NCBI GenBank assembly: GCA_965203725.1
Contig: CBDBDH010000002.1
Location: 186,001-250,000, forward strand
Direction of reading: 5' to 3'
Source of the DNA: WTFY01 sp965203725
GTDB lineage: Bacteria; Pseudomonadota; Gammaproteobacteria; UBA4575
DNA length: 64,000 bases
Under the pieces are notes generated by a model. It ran no database searches. It was not told the DNA's origin and was given only the letters and a program-made list of their open reading frames with translations. This document shows positions 53,665-61,928 of this stretch, piece after piece. A program made the position numbers and the translations under genes. Position 1 is the stretch's first letter; each line of letters opens with the position of its first letter.

Positions 53665-54975
53665 ATGAACACGAAAGAGCTGGTCAAGCGACGCAAAACA
53701 CTGATGCGCATGGTAGGCCCAAAGGGAGTCGCCCTTGTGCCTTCTGCAAATCTGGTCCCCAGAAATCGGGACGTGGATCATGTCTTTCGCCAGGACAGCG
53801 ACTTCCTGTACCTGACAGGTTTTGACGAGCCCAATGCCCTGGCATTGCTGATGCCGGACAAGGAGGGTGACCGGTACATATTGTTCTGTCGGGAGCGCGA
53901 TGCTGACCAGGAGATCTGGAACGGGCGCAGGGCCGGTCTGGAAGGCGCGGTAAAGGATTTTCTTGCAGACAAGGCCTATGCAATCGATCAACTGGATGAA
54001 GTATTGCCACGGCTCCTTTCGGATCGTGAAAGAATTTTTTATCCGATGGGCCGTGATGCAGGTTTTGACCGCAAGGTCATCAGTTGGGTGAACCAGTCCC
54101 GTGGCTCTTATCGGGCCAGAAAACGCACGCTCCATGAGCTGCTCTCGCTGGACTACCCCTTGCACGACATGCGTTTGTACAAGTCACGCAGCGAGGTAAG
54201 TCTGATGCGCAAGGCGGCAAAGGTTTCCATCGCTGCCCATCGGCGTGCCATGCAGGCTTGTGAGCCGGGCAAGCATGAGCATGAAATTGAAGCCGAACTG
54301 CTCTATGAATTCAGGAAAGCAGGCTGTGTTCCGGCGTATCCTTCTATCGTTGGCGGTGGAGGCAACGCCTGTATATTGCATTACATCGAAAACAGTGAAG
54401 TACTCAATGATGGCGATTTGTTGCTGATCGACGCAGGCGCGGAGTACCAGGGTTATGCCAGTGACATTACCCGTACCTTTCCTGTAAACGGAACCTTTTC
54501 GAGGGTTCAGCGGGAAGTGTACGAGCTGGTGCTGGAAGCCCAGACCGCTGCGATCCGGAAGGTAAAGCCCGGCAACCACTGGAACGACCCGCATAATGAA
54601 GCCGTGAGAGTGCTTACCAAGGGCCTGGTGGAACTGGGTTTATTGAAAGGCAAGCCCGCCAAGCTGATCAAAGACGGGAAATACAGGCAGTTTTACATGC
54701 ACCGTACCGGTCATTGGCTGGGTATGGATGTCCATGATGTCGGCGACTATCGTTTCGATGAGGAATGGCGATTGCTGGAACCGGGCATGACATTGACCGT
54801 CGAACCGGGCTTGTACCTTACCCGGGCCAAAGGCGTGCCCAAACCTTACTGGGGTATGGGGATCCGCATCGAGGACGATGTGCTGGTCACCAAGGATGGA
54901 AACCAGGTGCTCACCGAAAAGCTCACCCGGGACCCGGGCGAAATTGAAGCCCTGATGGCAGGATCCGTACATTAG
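53665..54975 (+). CDS. pepP: Xaa-Pro aminopeptidase P
   Basis: PepP removes an N-terminal residue preceding proline. The 436-residue protein has the N-terminal creatinase-like domain (DSDFLYLTGFDEPNALALL near 45) and a pita-bread catalytic domain. Metal ligands appear in LIDAGAEYQGYASDITRTFP (two Asp near 255 and 267), HRTGHWLGMDVHDVG (His near 350), TVEPGLYL (Glu near 380) and the late GIRIEDDVLV (Glu). It leads pepP-ubiH-ubiI, conserved in gammaproteobacteria; the ygfB-like gene often before it is missing. Confidence 0.97.
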   Translation: MNTKELVKRRKTLMRMVGPKGVALVPSANLVPRNRDVDHVFRQDSDFLYLTGFDEPNALALLMPDKEGDRYILFCRERDADQEIWNGRRAGLEGAVKDFLADKAYAIDQLDEVLPRLLSDRERIFYPMGRDAGFDRKVISWVNQSRGSYRARKRTLHELLSLDYPLHDMRLYKSRSEVSLMRKAAKVSIAAHRRAMQACEPGKHEHEIEAELLYEFRKAGCVPAYPSIVGGGGNACILHYIENSEVLNDGDLLLIDAGAEYQGYASDITRTFPVNGTFSRVQREVYELVLEAQTAAIRKVKPGNHWNDPHNEAVRVLTKGLVELGLLKGKPAKLIKDGKYRQFYMHRTGHWLGMDVHDVGDYRFDEEWRLLEPGMTLTVEPGLYLTRAKGVPKPYWGMGIRIEDDVLVTKDGNQVLTEKLTRDPGEIEALMAGSVH

Positions 54976-54990
54976 GTTTCCCTGTACATT

Positions 54991-56208
54991 ATGTCGCGCC
55001 ATTATGATATTGCGATTGTAGGCGGTGGTTTCGTTGGCGGCACACTGGCTTGTGCCCTGGCAGCTACACCCCGGCGGATTGCCCTGATTGAAAGCAGGCC
55101 CGTCTCTTCGGTAAACGGTACAGGCGCCCGCCGGGATGAACGCAGCATTGCACTGGCCCTGGCTTCCAAAAGAATGTTCGATGCCCTGGGTGTATGGGAG
55201 CAGATTGGACCGCACTCCATCGCGATCCGGAAAATTCATATCTCGGATCAGGGGCGATTCGGTGCCATGCGCATGGACTGTCGAAACCATGAATCGGAGG
55301 GTTTCGGCTATATGGTTCCCGCGGAAAAGCTCGTATTGTCCTTGCAGGAGCATCTGCGGCACCATGAGAACATCCAGTGCATCCAGCCCTACAAGGTGTC
55401 CGATATTGAAAGTCATGCGGATCGGGTCATCCTGCACGGTGAGGGAGAACCCATACAGGCTGATCTGTTGATTGCCGCTGACGGGACACATTCTTTCATT
55501 CGCAACAAGCTGGGCATACCTGCCAACGAGAAGAAATATCATCAGACGGCCATTGTCGGCAATGTCAGCGTGGATGATGACCATCAGTTTACGGCCTATG
55601 AGCGGTTCACCCGGCAGGGTCCCCTGACGCTGCTGCCGCATGCCGGTAACAATTGCGGCTTTGTTTGGGTGCTCCCGGACAATATTGCACAAGAACTCAT
55701 GGCGTGCACCGATGAGGATTTCCTGCTGCAGCTGCAACAAGCCTTTGGTTACCGCCTGGGCTACTTTTCAAAAATAGGCAAACGTTCTGCCTTTCCCCTG
55801 TCATTATGGGTGAGTCAGCGGCGTGTACAGGAGCGTGTGGTGTTGATCGGCAATGCAGCCCAAACACTGCATCCGATCGGCGCACAGAGCCTGAATCTTG
55901 CATTGCGGGATGTTGCGGAACTCAGTGAAGTGCTGCATGCGGGCGACGACGGGCTTGATGGAATCAGCGAGAGACTTCATGCATATGCGTCGGGACGTCA
56001 ATCGGATATCAAGCGCACCATACGACTTACGGATACCTTCAATTTTTTGTTCACCACCAACGATCCGGTACTGTCTCGTACAAGGGGGATTGGCCTTGCG
56101 CTGCTGGGCGCGATCCCGTTCTTGGAAAACATCATTCTGCGACAAAGCTCGGGTGATCCCGACTCGGTGGCAAATCTTTTTCAAGGCAAACCCCCGCAGT
56201 CTGCATGA
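54991..56208 (+). CDS. ubiH: Ubiquinone flavin hydroxylase UbiH
   Basis: A 405-residue FAD monooxygenase of the UbiH/COQ6 family, expected to hydroxylate ring carbon C1 in ubiquinone synthesis. The FAD fingerprint IAIVGGGFVGGTLACALA is at the N-terminus, LLIAADGTHSFIRNKLGI near residue 158 holds the conserved DG motif, and VLIGNAAQTLHPIGAQSLNLALRD near 285 is the second FAD motif. It starts 15 bases after pepP. The exact carbon is assigned by position in the operon; the neighbour is a close paralogue. Confidence 0.93.
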   Translation: MSRHYDIAIVGGGFVGGTLACALAATPRRIALIESRPVSSVNGTGARRDERSIALALASKRMFDALGVWEQIGPHSIAIRKIHISDQGRFGAMRMDCRNHESEGFGYMVPAEKLVLSLQEHLRHHENIQCIQPYKVSDIESHADRVILHGEGEPIQADLLIAADGTHSFIRNKLGIPANEKKYHQTAIVGNVSVDDDHQFTAYERFTRQGPLTLLPHAGNNCGFVWVLPDNIAQELMACTDEDFLLQLQQAFGYRLGYFSKIGKRSAFPLSLWVSQRRVQERVVLIGNAAQTLHPIGAQSLNLALRDVAELSEVLHAGDDGLDGISERLHAYASGRQSDIKRTIRLTDTFNFLFTTNDPVLSRTRGIGLALLGAIPFLENIILRQSSGDPDSVANLFQGKPPQSA

Positions 56209-57422
56209 CTGCACAAGCCACACAGGTCGATGTCATTATCGCTGGGGCGGGCATGGCTGGCCTCACATTGGCCAACCTGCTGGTAAAACAAGGCAAATCA
56301 CTGGCCGTTGTCGACCGCGTGCTGCCGCCGGGGTTTGACCTGGAAAAACCTTACGATGTGCGGGTCACCGCTGTCAGCCCCGGTTCCAGGGCAATTTTCG
56401 AGCACATTGGAATCTGGCCGCAGATACAGGCGAAACGGACAAGCGCCTTTGATGCCATGGTTGTCTGGGATGCCGCCAGTGGCGCGAAAATTCACTTCCG
56501 TGCGAGAGAGGTTCACCAGCCTGTCCTGGGCTATATCGTGGAAAACAATGCGATTCAGTCAAGCCTGTACGAATCTCTTGGCGAGGTATCCGGTGTTCAC
56601 TGGTGTGTACCCGGGAGTGTGGCCGATATGGTCCACCGTAACGATGGGATCGAGGTCATTCTGGAAAACAAGCAATTGCTCAGGGCGAAATTGCTGGTGG
56701 GCGCAGACGGGAGCCGGTCGGGTGTGCGCGGTCTTGCAAAAATCCCTTATGCCGAAAAGCCATATCTGCAGCAGGGAATCGTGGCAAATGTACAAACGGA
56801 ATTTTCACACCAGCGCACGGCATGGCAGCGTTTTCTCAAAACAGGCCCACTGGCCTTGTTACCCATAGGAAGCGACAAGCAGCATCGCGAATGTTCCATC
56901 GTCTGGTCAGCGGACCATGAGTATGCGAAGCAGCTGATGCAAATGGGAGAAGAGGAGTTTTCCCGGGAAATTACCAGGGCCAGCGATTCACGGCTGGGCA
57001 AGATCCGTCTGATGTCGGAACGTGCGGGGTTCCCGCTGATTTCAGGTCAGGCCGGGAATCTGGTCAAACCCCGGCTTGTACTGGTCGGAGATGCTGCCCA
57101 CACATTGCATCCGTTGGCAGGCCAGGGCGCCAATCTTGGATTGACCGATGTCGCGGTTTTGGCCGATACCCTGGAACACACAAAGCGGGATATCGGCAGC
57201 ATTCGGGTGTTGCGGAAATATGAACGCGCCAGGGCGGGAGAGATCCGGGTCATGCAGTCTGCGATGCATGCATTTGCAGCCGTATACGGTTCTTCTTCCA
57301 AACCGGTAGTCGCGGCCCGCAGTATTGCACTGAACATTGCGGAACACACACCTTCCATGAAAAGATTTTTCATGGAGCATGCCATGGGGCTGAACAGGGA
57401 CAGGCCGGTTTTTGCCAGATAG
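56205..57422 (+). CDS. ubiI: Ubiquinone flavin hydroxylase, UbiI/VisC type
   Basis: A second 405-residue FAD hydroxylase of the same family, with IAGAGMAGLTLANLLVKQGK at the N-terminus, LLVGADGSRSGVRGLAKI near residue 162 and LVGDAAHTLHPLAGQGANLGL near 290. In E. coli, UbiI adds the C5 hydroxyl. Its ATG overlaps the ubiH stop by four bases. Together with ubiH and coq7 in this window, all three aerobic ring hydroxylations could be covered. Confidence 0.92.
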   Translation: MTAQATQVDVIIAGAGMAGLTLANLLVKQGKSLAVVDRVLPPGFDLEKPYDVRVTAVSPGSRAIFEHIGIWPQIQAKRTSAFDAMVVWDAASGAKIHFRAREVHQPVLGYIVENNAIQSSLYESLGEVSGVHWCVPGSVADMVHRNDGIEVILENKQLLRAKLLVGADGSRSGVRGLAKIPYAEKPYLQQGIVANVQTEFSHQRTAWQRFLKTGPLALLPIGSDKQHRECSIVWSADHEYAKQLMQMGEEEFSREITRASDSRLGKIRLMSERAGFPLISGQAGNLVKPRLVLVGDAAHTLHPLAGQGANLGLTDVAVLADTLEHTKRDIGSIRVLRKYERARAGEIRVMQSAMHAFAAVYGSSSKPVVAARSIALNIAEHTPSMKRFFMEHAMGLNRDRPVFAR

Positions 57423-57471
57423 AATCCCCTTGTACCGACCGCACAGATTCAAAATTGCAGTACAAGCGCAG

Positions 57472-58299
57472 TTACTGCGGCAGTGCGTTCGGGAAAAACA
57501 GTTGCTGACCGTTTAATGTGAAGCTGGCGATCGTCTGCTGGCCTTCACTGGAAGCCAGCCAATCCGTGAACAGTGCGGCCTCCCTGGATTTTGTGTGCGG
57601 ATGACGCTCGGGATTGATCTCGATGATGCTGTACTGGTTATGCAAGAGGGGGTCATCCTCGAAAAGCAGAGTCAGTCCGTTGCGATTCTTAAACGAGAGC
57701 CAGGTTCCCCTGTCGGCGAGCACATAGGCACCCATTCCATTCGCAATGTTCAGTGTAGTGCCCATGCCTGCACCGGTTTCGTGGTACCAGCTGCCGCTGT
57801 ACTGCTGAACATCCACCCCCAGCAAGGCCCATAACTCCATTTCCTTTTTGTGCGTGCCGCTTTCGTCACCGCGTGAAACAAATGGCATTCCATGTTCGAA
57901 AATCAGTGCAAGCACACGCTCTGCACTAGCTTCTTTTCTTATATTCAGCGGATCTTCATGTGGCCCGGCGATGATAAAGTCGTTGTACATGACTTCTCGA
58001 CGCTTGATCCCAAAACCCCTGGATACGAATTCTTCCTCAGAGGGCCGGTGGTGTACGAGTATCAGGTCCGTGTCGCCCGTCTCGCCCAGTTTCAGCGCTC
58101 GACCCGTTCCCACCGATACCACACGCACGTCAATGCCGGTGCGGTCTCTGAATCTCGGGATCAGGTAATCCAGCAACCCGGAATTTTCTATTGAAGTGGT
58201 GGAGGACAGGGTGATGAAAGGCGGTTTTTCTGCCGGCACCGAGGCCAGGGCCATGCCAAGTGCCACCAACGCGATGGCTTTGACCCAAAAGTATTTCAT
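57472..58299 (-). CDS. tupA: Tungstate-type ABC transporter, substrate-binding protein
   Basis: A 275-residue periplasmic binding protein with a signal peptide (about residues 1-22). The motif TLSSTTSIENSGLLDYLIP just after it is the TupA oxyanion-site signature, and FVSRGDESGTHKKE near 143 and GMGTTLNIA near 182 complete the pocket. It probably binds tungstate, perhaps molybdate. It is the last gene in transcription order, behind permease and ATPase, unlike the more usual binding-protein-first order. Confidence 0.9.
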   Translation of the reverse strand: MKYFWVKAIALVALGMALASVPAEKPPFITLSSTTSIENSGLLDYLIPRFRDRTGIDVRVVSVGTGRALKLGETGDTDLILVHHRPSEEEFVSRGFGIKRREVMYNDFIIAGPHEDPLNIRKEASAERVLALIFEHGMPFVSRGDESGTHKKEMELWALLGVDVQQYSGSWYHETGAGMGTTLNIANGMGAYVLADRGTWLSFKNRNGLTLLFEDDPLLHNQYSIIEINPERHPHTKSREAALFTDWLASSEGQQTIASFTLNGQQLFFPNALPQ

Positions 58300-58305
58300 G
58301 ATTTT

Positions 58306-59034
58306 TCAGTCCGTATCAAGCAACTTGCCAGCTAGGAAATCTGCGGCGAGACGGGTTTTAGGCTGGGCAAAATACACTTTTGCCGGAGTGTGTTCAATCA
58401 GCCTGCCCCGGTGCAGGAACAAAATGTCGTGTGCCAGTCTTCTCGCCTGATCGAGGCTGTGGGTAGTCATGATTATTTTGGTGTTGAGTTGCGCAATTTT
58501 CCGGATCAGCATTTCCATGGTGGCAACACCCGAAGGGTCCAGTTCCGCCGTAGGCTCGTCCAGCAGCATCACTTTTGGTTCAAGCACCCAGGCCCGGGCT
58601 ACATTCAGGCGTTGCTGCTCGCCGCCGGACAGGGTGCGTGCGCTTTGTTTCGAAAGTTGCATGAGCCCGGTATGTTGCAGCGCCTGCTGGATGAGCAGGG
58701 CTTGCCGGGACCTGGCCACCTTGTGCAGGGAAAGCACGTATTCAAGGTTGGCCTGCACGCTGCGCTGCAGAAAGACCGGTTTCTGGAATACGAATGCGCG
58801 CCAGGGTTCCTGGGGCTTCGGGACGTGCTGATTCCAGGTCAATGAGCCACAATCCGGTGCTTCCAGGCCATGCGCAATGTGGAGCAGCAAACTTTTTCCT
58901 GCCCCGTTGGGGCCGAGGATGATGGTGATCCCGGCCGTGCTGATGGTGGCGTTCACGTCGTCCAGCAACTGCTTGCCCCGCCTGGAAACACCCAGGTGCT
59001 GAATTTTCAGTGGCAGGGGCGATGCAGGGAACAC
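58306..59034 (-). CDS. tupC: Tungstate-type ABC transporter, ATPase
   Basis: A 242-residue ABC ATPase with Walker A GPNGAGKSLLLH near residue 39, the Q-loop FVFQKPVFLQRS, the signature ARTLSGGEQQRLNVARAW near 135, and Walker B KVMLLDEPTAELDPSG. Its H-loop is in MTTHSLDQARRL. It sits six bases upstream of tupA and four bases after tupB, so the three form one unit. Confidence 0.93.
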   Translation of the reverse strand: MFPASPLPLKIQHLGVSRRGKQLLDDVNATISTAGITIILGPNGAGKSLLLHIAHGLEAPDCGSLTWNQHVPKPQEPWRAFVFQKPVFLQRSVQANLEYVLSLHKVARSRQALLIQQALQHTGLMQLSKQSARTLSGGEQQRLNVARAWVLEPKVMLLDEPTAELDPSGVATMEMLIRKIAQLNTKIIMTTHSLDQARRLAHDILFLHRGRLIEHTPAKVYFAQPKTRLAADFLAGKLLDTD

Positions 59035-59038
59035 TGGG

Positions 59039-59743
59039 CTAGGTATAAATTTTGTGAGCGGTCTGCCGTGCGCTCATGACCGCCGAGGTGACGATCAGGG
59101 AAAGCGTGATCAGTATCACACCCAGTGCCAGCGCCAGCTCGATGTTCCCCTTGCTGGTCTCAAGCGCGATGGAGGTCGTCATCACACGGGTATTGTGATT
59201 GATATTGCCACCTACTATCAGTACGGCGCCCACTTCTGCGATTGCCCGGCCAAAGCCTGCAAACACGTTGGTGACCAGGCTGTACCGGGTCTCCCACAGC
59301 AGGGTATTCATCATGCTTTGGGGTTTGGCGCCAAGTGCGCGCAGTTGCGCATGGAATTCATCATTGGCATCCATTACGGTTTGACGTGTCAACGCAGCGA
59401 TAATCGGTGTGACCAGACACACCTGCGCAATGACCATGGCCGTGGGTGTGAACAGCAGCCCCAGTGCTCCCAGCGGACCTGAGCGGGAAAGAATCAAATA
59501 AACCACCAGGCCTACAACGACGGGCGGCAGACCCATGAAGGTATTCAGTAAAGCGACCAGCAGGCCACGTCCAAAAAACTTGTACAAGGCAAGCGCTGCA
59601 CCCAGCGGCAGCCCGATCAGCCCGGCGATGAGTACGGCCGTCAGACTTACCTGCAAGGACAGCGCGACGATCTCTATCAGGTCGGGGTCGAGTTGTATGA
59701 TGAGTTGAAGGGCTTTTAGAAAAGCTTGTGAGAAATCGTTCAA
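59039..59743 (-). CDS. tupB: Tungstate-type ABC transporter, permease
   Basis: A 234-residue membrane protein with about five membrane segments and the permease EAA-type loop LRALGAKPQSMMNTLLWE near residue 135. NTFMGLPPVVVGLVVYL near 67 and AIAEVGAVLIVGGNI near 168 are typical of the TupB/ModB-like group. It is first in its operon. No ModE-type operator was recognised upstream. Confidence 0.92.
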   Translation of the reverse strand: MNDFSQAFLKALQLIIQLDPDLIEIVALSLQVSLTAVLIAGLIGLPLGAALALYKFFGRGLLVALLNTFMGLPPVVVGLVVYLILSRSGPLGALGLLFTPTAMVIAQVCLVTPIIAALTRQTVMDANDEFHAQLRALGAKPQSMMNTLLWETRYSLVTNVFAGFGRAIAEVGAVLIVGGNINHNTRVMTTSIALETSKGNIELALALGVILITLSLIVTSAVMSARQTAHKIYT

Positions 59744-60137
59744 AATGAATGCTGTATTGCCTTGCTGGTTACGAAATGGCTCCGGCCGGACTGTTCAGGG
59801 CCCCGCATCCCGCAGTTATATCAATCAGCCCGCATTGTCTGGGCAGGACATGATCATGATCCCAGCGTGACAGGGGTGCAAGCTGAAGGACCCTGCATTT
59901 CGTGCATGACGTGCACCGTCGGCAAGGCCTCTGGGACTCAGGCATCCCGTACTGTGATCGGTTGCTCCTGCGCACAAGGTCAAGGCCGGCAAAAAAATCC
60001 GGAAAAGCCGCAAACCTGTACATTGGGGGTGGCTGCTTTGTTGGCGGTTTTCCGATGTGTACAATACCCGCTTCTAAAATCATGTCAAACAGTAATTCGA
60101 CAACCACTGAAAAAGCGACCGGCCCGGGAGATTGCTG
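59744..60137 (+). other. Intergenic region between tupB and gcvH
   Basis: This 394-base divergent region contains no coding sequence that I trust. Near tupB a CATGATCATGATC repeat (59848) is a modest palindrome. On the right side TTTGTT (60037) and TACAAT (60060) with a 17-base spacer form a probable promoter for gcvH. I looked for a molybdenum-cofactor riboswitch and did not recognise one. Confidence 0.5.
60037..60065 (+). promoter_or_regulatory. Probable gcvH promoter
   Basis: TTTGTT and TACAAT with a 17-base spacer, about 73 bases upstream of the gcvH ATG. The -10 is good; the -35 is weak. Confidence 0.4.
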
Positions 60138-60524
60138 ATGGATGCTGTGCCCGTTGACCGTATCTATTCGTCTCAGCATGTTTGGCTGAAGATGCAGGAT
60201 GGCAATACGGCGATCATAGGTATCACGGAATTTGCCCAGTCTGAACTGGGAGACATCGTCTACATTGAGCCTCCGGACCTGGATCGTGAGTATCGGGCAG
60301 ACGAGGCCTGTGCAGTCGTGGAATCGGTCAAGACCGCCAGTGACGTGCACATGCCCGTAGACGGTAAAGTCGTTGAAATCAATGAAGATCTGCTGGATTC
60401 TCCGGAAATGATGAACGAAGCTCCCTACGAGAAAGGCTGGCTTTGCAAGATCGAGTTGCCAGTCGCCACGGCAATTGACAGCCTGCTTGATGCAAGCCAA
60501 TATGAAGATTACACAGCTTTATAA
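60138..60524 (+). CDS. gcvH: Glycine cleavage system H protein
   Basis: A 128-residue lipoyl carrier with the lipoylation Lys in VVESVKTASDVHMP near residue 65. AIIGITEFAQSELGDIVYIE and ELLDSPEMMNE-like stretches match GcvH closely. It shuttles the aminomethyl group between glycine cleavage enzymes. No gcvP or gcvT is next to it; sulfur oxidizers carry related lipoate-binding proteins with hdr genes, but none of those is here either. The ATG of MDAVPVDRIYS is chosen over an upstream TTG. Confidence 0.93.
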   Translation: MDAVPVDRIYSSQHVWLKMQDGNTAIIGITEFAQSELGDIVYIEPPDLDREYRADEACAVVESVKTASDVHMPVDGKVVEINEDLLDSPEMMNEAPYEKGWLCKIELPVATAIDSLLDASQYEDYTAL

Positions 60525-60646
60525 CCAGAGTAATAAACTTATCCTACAGCGCAAGGTCACTTTTTGGTGAGCCTGGTAGAAGCTGACAACGTCGTCCAGG
60601 ATGTTGCCAAGCCCATACCTATGCGCCTGTTGCTGGAGAAATAAAA

Positions 60647-61156
60647 ATGGCAAAGATTACCCTGCATGGAAATGAGATCCACACCCATGGGAGCCTGCCG
60701 GGCATTGGTTCAAGTACGCCGGACTTCACCCTGGTGAACAAGGACCTGGAAGACGTATCCCTTTCGGCCTTCCCGGGCAAAAGAAAAATACTGAACATTG
60801 TTCCCAGCCTTGATACACCGGTCTGTGCAATGTCTGCAAAGAAGTTCAATGATTTTGCAAAGGAACATGACGATACAGTAATACTGATTATTTCTGCAGA
60901 CCTGCCGTTTGCAATGTCTCGGTTTTGTGTTTCCGAAAATCTGGAGCATGTCACCTCACTTTCCATCATGCGATCACAGGATTTCTCCAGGGATTATGGC
61001 GTGTTGATCGAAGATGGGCCGCTTGCGGGGATTACCGCGCGTGCAATCGTGGTATTGGACCAGAAGAATCAGGTTGTTCACACAGAGCTGGTTGGCGAGA
61101 TTGCGAACGAACCGGACTATAAAGCTGCCATACAGGCACTCGGCAGCGTGTCCTAG
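60647..61156 (+). CDS. tpx: Thiol peroxidase
   Basis: Tpx is an atypical 2-Cys peroxiredoxin that reduces lipid and other hydroperoxides using thioredoxin. The 169-residue protein has the active-site stretch NIVPSLDTPVCAMSAKKF with the peroxidatic Cys near 60 and the resolving Cys in MSRFCVSENLEH near 94. Its stop codon TAG overlaps the stop of the convergent acyltransferase gene through the palindrome CTAG. Confidence 0.97.
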   Translation: MAKITLHGNEIHTHGSLPGIGSSTPDFTLVNKDLEDVSLSAFPGKRKILNIVPSLDTPVCAMSAKKFNDFAKEHDDTVILIISADLPFAMSRFCVSENLEHVTSLSIMRSQDFSRDYGVLIEDGPLAGITARAIVVLDQKNQVVHTELVGEIANEPDYKAAIQALGSVS

Positions 61157-61899
61157 CCGGATTCATCGACCACCTTGGCCACCGAATTTCTTGCCAGCTG
61201 GGCAAGCTGTTTTCTCGGCTGGTCTTCACTCGATATGGGCTCACACAGCGTCAGTACAGCAGGGGTGCGCTTGGCAGACATGATGCGAAAAGCATGTTTC
61301 ACCAGGTTGCGGTTGTTGACGAACGGCACTATTGGGTTGACGCCATCGGCATGCGGGTAGCGAAGCGCCACCGGCTGAATCGTGGACTTCGTTTCAATGG
61401 CGGCTGCAAACAGACGGGGATGGAACGCATGCACACAAGTGCCGTCCGTCGTCTTGGCTTCGGGGAAGGAAGCCACGCTATGCCCTGAGCTGAGCCTCTC
61501 CCGCATCAGGTGAATCGCTTCCATCGCCCCGGTTTTGGACCCCCGGTGAATAAAGAGGGTGCCGGATTTGGCGGCAAGGAGGCCTACCACGGGCCACCTG
61601 CGAACTTCGACCTTGGACAGAAACGAAACGGGCAGTACTGAGGCGACGAGTACGATATCCAGCCAGGACACGTGGTTCGCTACCACAAACGCCGGCGATT
61701 TTTGCGGTGTGCCATGCACGGTAAGATCGATACCAATGATTTTTGCGACCTTGTGCAGCCAGTCCTGGATGATCCTGTGCTGTTTCTCACTCAGGTCGAA
61801 TTTCTGTGCATCCCCCAATGCGGTATAGCAAATGTGAATCCCTTTGAGGAGATGAATCAGCAGGCGGAATAACCGAAATGTCCCTCTGATTATATTCAT
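61153..61899 (-). CDS. plsC: PlsC-like 1-acylglycerol-3-phosphate acyltransferase
   Basis: A 248-residue acyltransferase that likely adds the second acyl chain to lysophosphatidic acid or a related lipid. The catalytic HX4D appears in VVANHVSWLDIVLV near residue 78, and the substrate motif in LFIHRGSKTGAME near 118 and SFPEAKTTDGTCV near 147. One N-terminal hydrophobic stretch suggests membrane attachment. Substrate preference is not evident, and ornithine-lipid acyltransferases of the same family remain possible. Confidence 0.88.
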   Translation of the reverse strand: MNIIRGTFRLFRLLIHLLKGIHICYTALGDAQKFDLSEKQHRIIQDWLHKVAKIIGIDLTVHGTPQKSPAFVVANHVSWLDIVLVASVLPVSFLSKVEVRRWPVVGLLAAKSGTLFIHRGSKTGAMEAIHLMRERLSSGHSVASFPEAKTTDGTCVHAFHPRLFAAAIETKSTIQPVALRYPHADGVNPIVPFVNNRNLVKHAFRIMSAKRTPAVLTLCEPISSEDQPRKQLAQLARNSVAKVVDESG

Positions 61900-61928
61900 C
61901 GAACCAGTCGCGATGGCGTACTGCAGTC

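Noticed and set aside
59744..60137. A molybdenum-cofactor riboswitch or ModE site near the tungstate transporter
   Set aside because: I could not find the conserved elements of either; only a modest CATGATCATGATC repeat is present.
59769..60500. A minus-strand open frame of 243 codons between tupB and gcvH
   Set aside because: It is antisense to gcvH and has no recognisable features.
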